From: Domibacillus mangrovi
GTDB lineage: Bacteria > Bacillota > Bacilli > Bacillales > Domibacillaceae
Assembly: GCF_001906925.1 (NCBI RefSeq)
Contig: NZ_MRWQ01000001.1
Coordinates: 1 to 64,000 of the forward strand
Length of the DNA: 64,000 nucleotides
Direction of reading: 5' to 3'
Of this stretch, positions 35,669 through 43,494 are shown in pieces (within the stretch, counting starts at the first letter, position 1; every line of letters starts with the position of its first letter). The notes below the pieces were generated by a model, which saw nothing but the letters and a program-made list of their open reading frames with translations, had not been told where the DNA came from and did no database searches. The translations under genes were made by a program, and so were the position numbers.

Positions 35669-36598
35669 TTAACTATTCCATTTTTAATGTGTAACCATCT
35701 CTTCTGTGAGCATGTTCCCGTTTACCAAGTATTCCTCATATTCGTCGTATGGAAGAGCTACTATCTTTCGTATCTTCTCTAGTACTTCATCATCAAATGA
35801 TTTTTTGGTATTATATAATTCCTCATACTAGATAAGAAGTCCTTTTTCTTCGAGGAAAGAAATTATATCACTTAGCCTAAGTGCCACTACTCCTATATTC
35901 CAGAGAACATGTTTTTCAATTATAAAAATCCTGCCAAGTCTGGCAAAGAAGCAATGTAACATGAAACATTTGATGGTGACGAATACACACGGCTAGACTA
36001 TAAAAAAGGTAAAGAAATGTGAACATACAATGAAGGATGCCTCTTCTTTAAAACAAGTAAGGGCCGTTCAAAGGTTACTTCTTCCTCCTGTATTTCGATT
36101 GCAATTTTATTCGCTTTAAGCAAACTTTCGGTGCCTGAATAAGTAAGAATAAGAACAAAACATCAAAGTGACTTTACAATAACTTTCAGGAAAGACGATT
36201 TAATTAACTAGGATACATCAAAATACGCCGTATCTGTTGCCATAGCACCGATGCCAAAAATCCAGGCATGAAAAAATCTATTTTTTATTCCGTTATCCAA
36301 TTGTGCAATATTGACAGGTCCGATAGACACAGATTATTTTCATTTCTAAAAAATATGTAACGAACCTTTTAACATAATAGGCTTAATCTTGTCGATGTTT
36401 ATATTATTAAAAAATAATATAACATAAACATGTGAGTAAAGAAAGAAAGGAAATCAAAAAGGCTACGGTTCTATTTCACTATTTCATATCAAAAAATCTT
36501 CTGATATGATGTCGTTCCCCCTTTCGCTAAAATAGAAAGGGTAAAAAGAGAGAAAGTTTTTAAGCTGGTTTTTCTCTATTTGCGCGGCCACCTGTTCT
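35669..36598. other. Eroded DNA, gene remnants only
   Basis: No intact gene. Short open stretches persist on both strands: minus 35690-35880 (KKSFDDEVLEKIRKIVALPY), plus about 35925-36030 (KSGKEAM and DGDEYTRLDYKKGKE separated by a stop) and minus about 36045-36130 (EEEVTFERPLLVLKK). None could be assigned with confidence. A hairpin ATATCA/TGATAT lies at about 36486-36508. Confidence 0.5.
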
Positions 36599-36877
36599 TT
36601 TATCTGGCATTAACGGGCAGTAAGACCCCTGCTTCAAGACTTCGAAAAAAAAGAAAGATAAACGGGGGATCAACTACCCGTAAAAGCCCGATTGGTTCGG
36701 GCCGGCTGAAGCCGGTCACTCACGTATTGCCGTAGGACGCGGTGCCCTTTACCTGAGTTCCTTTTTATTTAATGAGGGATGAGCGGAGCACAGACTAAGA
36801 TCGTCACGTCTTGCGACAACGTCTGCATGATTCACATCCTGTGAACCTAACTCCTACTGAATGAAGCTTCACTTTAT
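36599..36877 (-). repeat. Repeat copy R7, full form, inverted
   Basis: A full-length copy in the opposite orientation, moderately diverged. On the minus strand it reads ATAAAGTGAAGCTTCATTCAG, both module A hairpins (one now GTCGCAAGACGTGAC), the ACTCAGGTA unit with loop GTCCT, the CCGGCTTCAGCCGG hairpin (TTCG changed to TTCA), and CTTACTGCCCGTTAATGCCAG. The surrounding DNA is gene-poor. Confidence 0.85.
36768..36865 (+). ncRNA. Bacillaceae-1-like RNA structure (module A of R7), decayed
   Basis: On the plus strand one hairpin keeps an AUCCU loop (TTCACATCCTGTGAA), but the other loop has become GUCUU and the closing stem has several mismatches. It is probably a non-functional relic of the same structure. 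Confidence 0.35.
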
Positions 36878-37498
36878 TTGGCTGATGTTTGCAGAATCGA
36901 AAAAGCCGATCCGCCCCAGGCTTTTATGTTCCGTAAAAAGAGATCGCGTTGATTCCATGAAGTTAAAATCAGTTTTTCACATTGTGTTTGAAACAGGCTT
37001 CGAGCACTTTTTTCAATTAAAAAATTCACTCAAAATCAGTAAGCTTTCTTTTCATTAGATCACTCTAATATTCTTTATAATGTACAATCAGATAATTTTT
37101 GTTCTTTATAAAGTTTAATTCCTACGGAGAGTATAGCATGTATTCAATGATAAAATAATGGGCATTTATATCCATATTTTTCTTTTTATAGAATTAAATA
37201 GACTTATTTCTAAAAATATACGTTATAATGAGTACCAATATCTAAGATAGGAGTAACAAGGTTGTAAATTTTGAATTGGAGCGCTTCACTCTCAGGTTGT
37301 TATAACACTAATACTAAGCAATCATGTTTTCATTATTCTTTTATTTTGCCTGACTATCTAAAACCCCTCTTTTAAAGGGCTTCATCGCTGTGTTTTACTC
37401 ACTGAAACAACCGATTTGTTACAAAATACAAGCTTGATTATTTTTACATGCGGAATGTCAAATTTATATTTAAACAACTTTATTATCACGTAACAGAA
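36878..37498. other. Gene-less stretch
   Basis: A 65-codon plus frame (36861-37058) begins inside the repeat and has no ribosome-binding site. On the minus strand a short open stretch (WNQRDLFLRNIKAWGGSAFS) may be a gene remnant. Otherwise AT-rich DNA with no clear feature. Confidence 0.4.
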
Positions 37499-37545
37499 AA
37501 GCCGAGTCAAAAGTATCGTTATTTAACGACCTTTTGACTCAGCTT
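37499..37545 (-). terminator. Terminator of the S-layer-anchored GHL10 gene
   Basis: Arms AAGCCGAGTCAAAAG and CTTTTGACTCAGCTT (14 of 15 pairs) with a second nested hairpin TCGTTA/TAACGA in the loop, followed by TTTTCTGTT on the minus strand. Confidence 0.85.
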
Positions 37546-37560
37546 CTAGTGACAACTCTT

Positions 37561-39870
37561 TTAAATTGTTTTTAAATCAGAATTAAGAACAAAGCCAATG
37601 ACGTTAGAACTAGATTGAATAAGCGTCCAGCTTCCAACTTTATAACCAATTATTACTTTCTCATTACTTTTAAGGATACCTGCTTGAGCATACGCTTCAG
37701 ACGGTCCCTTCCTTATGGGGAGAGATTCCGTATTTACATACATCTCTTCGCTAAACGAAATCGCTGGATTGTTGATCCGAAGAGTATAGTCAATCGCTCT
37801 TGCTAAGAATATCGCAAAGTCTGCTCGGATAATACTTAAATTCGTTCCAAAAGTACCATTGCCTATACCTTGGGCAATCCCTCTTGAGGTCAGCGCTTTT
37901 TCAGCCCCCGACGTTGTATTTCCATAACTATAGTCAAACGCTCTGCTGATCATAAGAGCCATTTCGCCGCGTGTTACATTTTCATAAGGCTTAAATGTCC
38001 CGTCTTTATAGCCCGATAGAATCTTCTTGTCTGCAGCAGCTTGAATATACCCTGATGCAAACATGCTAGCACTGACATCATTAAAAGAGTTCTCTCGTTT
38101 TGTGCCATCAAGGTTTAAAGCACGGCCAATCATGGCTGCAGCTTCAGCACGTGTTACTTGTTGACTTGGATTAAAATTACCTTTGAGATCACCGTTCGTA
38201 ATCGCTCCTTGCGCTAAGTATGTGATTTCCTTATACGCACGATAGGAGGAACTAATATCATTAAATATAATTGCTTCTCCCAGGTTGCTTCCTTCTCCTG
38301 AATGACTTCCTTCTTTCACAACATATGCATCTTTACTTTCAACACCCGTTGCTGACACAGATGTAATGCCATACGTATATACGTTGTTTGAATTTACTGT
38401 CTTGTCTAAAAATACCGTATTTCCTTTCGTATTATAGACAACATCCACGATGTTTTCCGGATCTTGATACGATCCTTCTTTGTTTCCTTCAAAACGATAA
38501 ATTACATATTTTCTTGGCTGTTTACTATTTTGATCTTTGATTTCGAGCTTCATACCAGCCGCACCCTTATTCACCTGTACGGATGTTGGCTTTAAAGGCT
38601 GAGCATCGTTTTTCCAAGAAATCGCTGGAGTTACAGCTGTATAATGATACAGTTGTTGCTTCAAAATCGTTGCATATCCTAGTGAATTATGTTGGATGCT
38701 TTTTAAGGAAAAGTGCATTTGACCTTTCGCTGTTTTGTCCGTCCTGTTAGCGATTACTTGATTCGGCAGCTCCATTTTATTATTCCATGTTGCATCTGAG
38801 TCATTACCGACTTTGTAATCTGCTAAACCAATATAAAGATTGACAGGATGTACCTTCGCATACGTTTGTACTTCATAGCTCCACCAGTTTAATAGAGTAT
38901 GATACTTCGCAGCCGACAAATTTTTAGACCAGTAAATTTGTGGAGTAATGTAATCTATGTTCCCGTCTTTTATCCATTGTCTTGTATCTGCATATAAATC
39001 ATCGTAATTATTTACACCTGCTTGTGTATCACTTCCAGTCGGATCAAGCGATTTATTGCGCCAAACACCGAATGGTGAAATTCCAAATTGAACATGCGAT
39101 TTAGTCGTTTTAATCGTTGAATACAAATTTTCAACAAGTTGATTTACATTATTTCGACGCCAATCTTCAATTTTTTTAAAAGACGTTCCGTATGTTTTGA
39201 ATGCCGCTTGATCTGGGAAAACCTCATTCTTTATTTTATAAGGATAAAAGTAATCATCCATATGAACAGCATCAATATCATAATTCGAAACTAACTCTTT
39301 GACTGTAGAAATTAAATAGTTTTGCACTTCAGGAAGACCCGGATTCAAATAATATTGTTGCCCGTATTTCACTACCCAGTTAGGATTTGTACGAGCCACA
39401 TTATCAAGTGCAAGACTTGTTAATGTTTGCCCTGGCATTGTTACTCGGTAAGGGTTAACCCATGCATGCAGCTCCATGCCGCGATTATGCGCTTCTTCCG
39501 TCATGATGAATAAAGGATCGTACCCTGGGTTTGTTCCTTGTTTTCCCCCTGTTATATACGATGACCATGGAGCCAGCTGTGAAGGATACAAAGCATCATT
39601 TGTTGGTTTCACTTGATAAATGACCGCATTGAATTTATTGGCCTTCAATTGATCCAATGTTTGACGTACCCACGTTGTATATTGAACTTTATTCATTCCG
39701 GCTTTCATATCAATGTTTTGAACGGTCGCAATCCAAGCTGCCCGCATTTCATGTTTAGGAGACGGATTGCTTGCTCCTTTCGTCGGCAAAGGAAAGATAG
39801 AAATAAATAAAACGAGTGTCATAACTGCAGATATCATCAATCTATATGTATCTTCTTTCTTCATATGCAA
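37561..39870 (-). CDS. Secreted GHL10 (DUF187) glycosidase-like protein with SLH domains
   Basis: 769 aa. Signal peptide (about 10-32), then a GHL10/family-10-like glycosyl hydrolase domain (about 38-385: MRAAWIATVQNID, FNAVIYQVKPTNDALYP, HAWVNPYRV, DAVHMDDYFYPY, ITPQIYWS), a fibronectin-like linker (about 395-520), three SLH repeats (about 540-715, e.g. NPSQQVTRAEAAAMIGRAL) and a C-terminal SH3-like domain. SLH repeats anchor it to the cell wall or S-layer. The B. subtilis relative is YngK. Start: TTG at 39870 has AAGGAG at the best distance; ATG at 39864 is the alternative. The substrate is unknown, perhaps peptidoglycan or wall glycan. Confidence 0.85.
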   Translation of the reverse strand: MHMKKEDTYRLMISAVMTLVLFISIFPLPTKGASNPSPKHEMRAAWIATVQNIDMKAGMNKVQYTTWVRQTLDQLKANKFNAVIYQVKPTNDALYPSQLAPWSSYITGGKQGTNPGYDPLFIMTEEAHNRGMELHAWVNPYRVTMPGQTLTSLALDNVARTNPNWVVKYGQQYYLNPGLPEVQNYLISTVKELVSNYDIDAVHMDDYFYPYKIKNEVFPDQAAFKTYGTSFKKIEDWRRNNVNQLVENLYSTIKTTKSHVQFGISPFGVWRNKSLDPTGSDTQAGVNNYDDLYADTRQWIKDGNIDYITPQIYWSKNLSAAKYHTLLNWWSYEVQTYAKVHPVNLYIGLADYKVGNDSDATWNNKMELPNQVIANRTDKTAKGQMHFSLKSIQHNSLGYATILKQQLYHYTAVTPAISWKNDAQPLKPTSVQVNKGAAGMKLEIKDQNSKQPRKYVIYRFEGNKEGSYQDPENIVDVVYNTKGNTVFLDKTVNSNNVYTYGITSVSATGVESKDAYVVKEGSHSGEGSNLGEAIIFNDISSSYRAYKEITYLAQGAITNGDLKGNFNPSQQVTRAEAAAMIGRALNLDGTKRENSFNDVSASMFASGYIQAAADKKILSGYKDGTFKPYENVTRGEMALMISRAFDYSYGNTTSGAEKALTSRGIAQGIGNGTFGTNLSIIRADFAIFLARAIDYTLRINNPAISFSEEMYVNTESLPIRKGPSEAYAQAGILKSNEKVIIGYKVGSWTLIQSSSNVIGFVLNSDLKTI

Positions 39871-39900
39871 ATATACACTCCTTGCTTTAAAATGGATTCA

Positions 39901-40012
39901 TTTATCCCGCATTAACGGGCAGTAAGACCCCTGCTTCAAGACTTCGAAAAGAAAAGAAGGGTAGGTAGGGGATGAAGCCCCCCTCCCACCACTGAATGAA
40001 GTTTCACTTTAT
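39901..40012 (-). repeat. Repeat copy R8, short form, in the leader of the GHL10 gene
   Basis: A 112-bp short form, inverted. Left end ATAAAGTGAAACTTCATTCAG and right end AAGCAGGGGTCTTACTGCCC then GCGGGATAAA. The internal modules are absent. It lies between the putative promoter at 40097-40126 and the start codon, so it would be transcribed as part of the 5' untranslated region. Confidence 0.8.
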
Positions 40013-40096
40013 TTTTACTAGAATCACTTTCATCATTATGAGCCCTTTCGTCCCCAAGCGTAAAACAACAAGAAAATAAAGCTCCTCCCCAATTCT

Positions 40097-40126
40097 TGTA
40101 TAATGAGTATTTAGGCACATAATTAA
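40097..40126 (-). promoter_or_regulatory. Putative promoter for the GHL10 gene
   Basis: Minus strand TTAATT, 18-bp spacer, TATACA, about 220 bp before the start codon. A GGGGAGGAGC sequence follows but leads only to an 11-codon frame, so it may be a leader feature. Confidence 0.35.
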
Positions 40127-40692
40127 CAGGCTACAGAAATGCTACCTATGCCTATTATAGGGCAAAGAGAAGGATTAGTCGAGAAATATACCCATATTTG
40201 TTATTATTATCTTTCTGATTCACCTGAACCCATTAGTATAAATTAGGTCTATCTTCTTATTCTCCTGTTCCAGAAACGAGTGATTTTGCCGGCCGCATGC
40301 CGATTCTTTTTTCATCAAAGACTGATAATCAGTGCCTCTTAAGCATGTCCAGCACCTCACACATGATCCGGACGGGAAACGCTTCTTTTTGCCCGTTACA
40401 GTTTCTTCTTTATCAACTAATCTACTATAATATTGTATAGCGTGGTTGTCCGAAAAGAAGAGCGAATGGATTAATTTGTAATTTATTAGGGCCTATAAAA
40501 ATAAGGCGTAAACCTGCCACTAAATGTTCCTTTTTAACTATAAAACGGAGATGCCTCAAATTATTTTTTTGAGGCATCTCCGTTTTTAATGTTTCCCTGT
40601 ACTCTTCAGCTGCGGATCATTGAATTCAGTGAGGTGAACTCGTCAAGAGAATTATTTTCATTCAAGTTACGTGCTGTTGCATTTTATGCATG
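40127..40692. other. Gene-less stretch with an orphan terminator
   Basis: No open frame is supported. The one strong feature is a perfect 19-bp hairpin with T-tail at 40542-40588. Upstream, a TATAAT at about 40427-40432 could start a short transcript of about 150 nt ending at that hairpin. Confidence 0.45.
40542..40588 (+). terminator. Perfect 19-bp terminator hairpin with no adjacent gene
   Basis: AAAACGGAGATGCCTCAAA and its full complement with a 7-base T-rich loop and a T-tail. On the minus strand the tail is also T-rich. The nearest gene (40693) ends about 105 bp away on the minus strand, so it could serve that gene or a small RNA from the left. Confidence 0.8.
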
Positions 40693-41013
40693 TCAAATAG
40701 ACGTTGTCGATGTCTCTTTTTCTGTGACCGATTGATGTTTGGCAGCACTTTTTAGCAACAAGAACGCGGTGACAAGATGCATACCCACGCCAACAACAGG
40801 AATCCATCCGACGATGGATATGACAATCCCTAAGATAGAAGCTGTTTTATTCGTTTTTTCTTTTGCGCTGTAAAACAAGGCGAACATGTGTAAAAATAAC
40901 ATGATCACAAGCGGACGCCAATCCCATGATACGACAAACGCAAGACTGATGTAAGGTATGCCTAAAAGAGCCTCAAGTCCGCCTGTTATCCATTTTAAAC
41001 TTCTTGATACCAT
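40693..41013 (-). CDS. Small membrane protein (106 aa), unknown function
   Basis: ATG at 41013 preceded by GGAGGTG at 11 bp. Three hydrophobic helices (GIPYISLAFVV; LVIMLFLHMFALFY; ILGIVISIVGWIPVVGVGMHLV) and a charged Ser/Thr-rich tail. The longer upstream reading frame is basic, lacks a ribosome-binding site and is not used. No family is recognised with confidence. Confidence 0.6.
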   Translation of the reverse strand: MVSRSLKWITGGLEALLGIPYISLAFVVSWDWRPLVIMLFLHMFALFYSAKEKTNKTASILGIVISIVGWIPVVGVGMHLVTAFLLLKSAAKHQSVTEKETSTTSI

Positions 41014-41290
41014 ACTCCAGCAAGCACCTCCAATTTCCTCTCTTATGTTCATATATGAGAAAAAGTAAAGGTTTATACGAAACAAGAAGCAGATCGGGTT
41101 TTTGTATGGGGATTTAGTTGTTATTCGATTCATTATAAGGAAGATACGTGTAGGATTCGGAGGTGTCTTCACAAGGATAAAACGGTTACCCCGTTGGCTT
41201 TTTTCATACGGGGGAATGCCCTTATTTTATTGAAGAAAAAACAAATGCTTCCTGTACAGTAAGTAAAGTAGAATATAGGATTACATCTGA

Positions 41291-41821
41291 TCAAAAGTTC
41301 TCTTTCAACTTTTCAATATGTGCTACTTTTTCTTTAAACTTAACGACTTCATTTTCTGATGCAAGGCTAAAATCTAAAACACATAGGGTATCAGCTTTAC
41401 AATTTTCAATTCCTGGAAATCTAAATTTACGCAGTGCTCCTCCTTTACATGGAACCATTCGAGCCATACTAGGAAACCCTTGATCTGTTACCCATACTAA
41501 CGTAGGACATCTAGCAGTTAAGTCAGCGTTGTCTTGAAAAGTGAATACATGAGCAAGGCGTGCTGCTTCTTCAACAGTTGCGATCCTCATGCCCTGTTCA
41601 TTACACGCTGCTACCGCTTCATCGAAGTCCGCATTGTTTTGCATGTACCAGAAAAAAATTTCTGACTGACCGTCAAATATGGGCCCTTGAGATAATGACT
41701 CTCGAAGCGCCTCGCATTCTTTCGGTTCACACTTTGGTTTTCCATTAGGGCACTTACATTTACAATCACAATGATTGCGATGAATATTCTTTTTTTTACA
41801 TTTATAACAATATTTCCCCAC
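41291..41821 (-). CDS. Cys-rich protein under a sigma-K-like promoter (possible spore coat protein)
   Basis: 176 aa, starting with GTG (41821) after AGGAAGGTG. The N-terminus has a dense Cys/Lys cluster (KYCYKCKKKNIHRNHCDCKC, then KCPNGKPKCEPKEC). The rest is a soluble domain with FDEAVAACNEQGMRIATVEE and CPTLVWVTDQGF, vaguely reminiscent of a C-type-lectin-like fold, and further cysteines. An exact sigma-K-type promoter lies upstream, so expression in the mother cell late in sporulation is likely. Cross-linked Cys-rich proteins are common in spore coats. The exact role is unknown. Confidence 0.65.
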   Translation of the reverse strand: MGKYCYKCKKKNIHRNHCDCKCKCPNGKPKCEPKECEALRESLSQGPIFDGQSEIFFWYMQNNADFDEAVAACNEQGMRIATVEEAARLAHVFTFQDNADLTARCPTLVWVTDQGFPSMARMVPCKGGALRKFRFPGIENCKADTLCVLDFSLASENEVVKFKEKVAHIEKLKENF

Positions 41822-41870
41822 TGTAACACACCTTCCTATCATAATAATGAGAGATATTTTCTCTTATTAC

Positions 41871-41897
41871 TAAGATATGAAGTAGTAAAGAAAGAGT
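41871..41897 (-). promoter_or_regulatory. Sigma-K-type promoter
   Basis: Minus strand AC, 16-bp spacer, CATATCTTA. This matches the Bacillus sigma-K consensus (AC-N16-CATANNNTA) at every defined position and lies about 50 bp before the start codon of the Cys-rich gene. Confidence 0.65.
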
Positions 41898-42458
41898 TCT
41901 AGTGCAAATAGATTATGATCTTGATAAATTCTTCAAGCAAACTTGCTTTTTAATCAACTGATGAAAAACTTTTCCTTGTCTATAAAGCAGTCATAGCCTA
42001 TGACCAACTTTACCTTTACAAAACCAAAAACATACTGAACCCGTATGAGAGTACACGATAAACAGCCATTAAAACGAGCGAAAGAATTATGAATCCTATC
42101 ACGAAAAGCGTTATTAATCCCTCCCTTTCTTGTTTTTCTCGAGATGAAAATAAAAATCATTGAATAGTAGAAGCAGACACATAGATACCATCATCCATGA
42201 CGTAAGAGGTAAGCGCCTTGTTATGGATTCTGTGTTCACGGAGAGCGATGATCACCGTGACTAGCGCAAATATGATTCCTATCATTCGAATCGTTTTTTC
42301 ACTTCCCCATGCAACAATCCGTATTGAACTAGACAAAAAAGAATCAATGGTCTTCCTTTTCTCTGCACGCCAGCAAAACAATTGCCATATGATGTATAGA
42401 TAGCGCATATATATTTTAATATATTCTCAATAAGCAAGGAAAGCTGTGGTGCTACAAG
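41898..42458. other. Region without a confidently called gene
   Basis: Two minus-strand open frames exist. One at 42157-42408 (83 codons, one hydrophobic stretch IGIIFALVTVIIAL) has no ribosome-binding site. A short hydrophobic frame at about 42016-42102 (VIGFIILSLVLMAVYRVL) has GGGAGGG upstream but no properly spaced start. Both may be remnants or real tiny membrane proteins. Confidence 0.35.
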
Positions 42459-42995
42459 GTGAACGATTATCCAATTTATACTCATTCCTTTCAAAACCTC
42501 CAGAAAAATAATATGTCATTTGAAGAGGTTTTCAATCATATTGTCAAGTTCATGACCATCCATCCAAGGGGCAAGTATCGATTAATGATCGGGACAGATT
42601 CCCAAATTCATACTGCACATACCGTTTTTATTACGGGTATTGTGATTCAACAAGAAGGACATGGTGTATGGGCATGTATAAGTAAAGTGATCATCCCAAG
42701 AAGAATGACGCAATTACACGAACGGATTTCCTATGAATTATCTTTAACAGAGGAGATTGTTTCCATGTTTACGGAAGACCGAAAAAATCAGTTAATCAAT
42801 ATCGTTCTTCCTGCCGTATACGAAGGGGCAACTTTCACGATGGAAGGCCATATTGATATCGGAGCCGGTAAACGGAACAAAACAAGTGAGTTTGTCAAAG
42901 AAATGGTCGCTAGGATGGAATCCATGGGGGTTGAACCCAAGATTAAACCAAATGCGTTCGTTGCTTCAAGCTATGCCAATCGGTATACAAAATAA
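42459..42995 (+). CDS. ykuK: YkuK-family ribonuclease H-like protein
   Basis: 178 aa, nearly the full length of B. subtilis YkuK. Matching stretches include KYRLMIGTDSQIHTAHTVFI, HERISYELSLTEEIVS, TMEGHIDIGAGKRNKTSEF and KIKPNAFVASSYANRYTK at the very end. The fold is RNase H-like with the early Asp in GTDSQ. Biochemical function is not established. It starts with GTG (42459); the ribosome-binding site is weak (AAGGAAAG about 15 bp upstream). It lies at the left edge of the accessory region. Confidence 0.9.
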   Translation: MNDYPIYTHSFQNLQKNNMSFEEVFNHIVKFMTIHPRGKYRLMIGTDSQIHTAHTVFITGIVIQQEGHGVWACISKVIIPRRMTQLHERISYELSLTEEIVSMFTEDRKNQLINIVLPAVYEGATFTMEGHIDIGAGKRNKTSEFVKEMVARMESMGVEPKIKPNAFVASSYANRYTK

Positions 42996-43450
42996 GAGAA
43001 GCCATGTCCTCTGTTTACAGGATATGATTCATTTCTTAATCTCTACCCAAGATAAAATCTCTTCATCACCGTTACACATGTCCCCCGCCGACACTTTTTC
43101 CGTTTTCATTTTCTACATGAGTTTATTTTTTCTATAGATATGTATTCTTTTATCTGTAACCTTCTTATATAAAAAAGAATAAACCTATATAGGACAAGGG
43201 ATGAAGAGCGTTACAGATCTTTTTTGGATCTGTAAAACTATACCGGCTTATAGTGGCTCACGGCTGTTACAGGTCGCCTTCCATATCATCTGTAACGAGC
43301 CTATCCATTATTAAGATTTTTCCTTTTGAAAGTTCTGAGGATTTTAACAGCGTTAATCTTTTGTAACACAAGTATATGAGACGCTTTGATCCTTTAAATG
43401 CGTTTAGTAGTTAAATATAGTAAATATTTAATAAAAATAATAAACTATGG
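42996..43450. other. Intergenic with five GTTACAG/CTGTAAC boxes
   Basis: No gene. Within 43150-43300 the heptamer GTTACAG or its complement occurs in full four times and once as CTGTAA, at about 43154, 43210, 43230, 43266 and 43290. Two pairs form hairpins (43211-43235, TTACAGATC/GATCTGTAA; 43266-43296). This could be an RNA structure or a cluster of protein-binding sites. A plus-strand terminator follows at 43451. Confidence 0.5.
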
Positions 43451-43494
43451 AAGGCGCTAGCTTAGTCATTCATAACAGCTAGTACCTTTTTTTA
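43451..43494 (+). terminator. Plus-strand terminator before the convergent helicase operon
   Basis: AAGGCGCTAGCT and AGCTAGTACCTT arms (one internal mismatch) then TTTTTTT on the plus strand. It would end ykuK read-through or a short transcript from the GTTACAG region. Confidence 0.75.

Noticed and set aside
36045-36130. Minus-strand EEVTFERPLLVLKK read as a PemK/MazF-type toxin fragment
   Set aside because: The likeness is limited to RP(L/V)LVLKK; no start, no antitoxin and no further conserved residues.
36861-37058. 65-codon plus-strand frame starting in repeat R7
   Set aside because: Start lies in the repeat, no ribosome-binding site, no recognisable motif.
39936-40118. 60-codon minus-strand frame upstream of the GHL10 gene
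   Set aside because: It runs into repeat R8 and its composition is that of the repeat; no suitable start.
42157-42408. 83-codon minus-strand frame with one hydrophobic helix
   Set aside because: No ribosome-binding site and no family likeness; mentioned only as a possible remnant.
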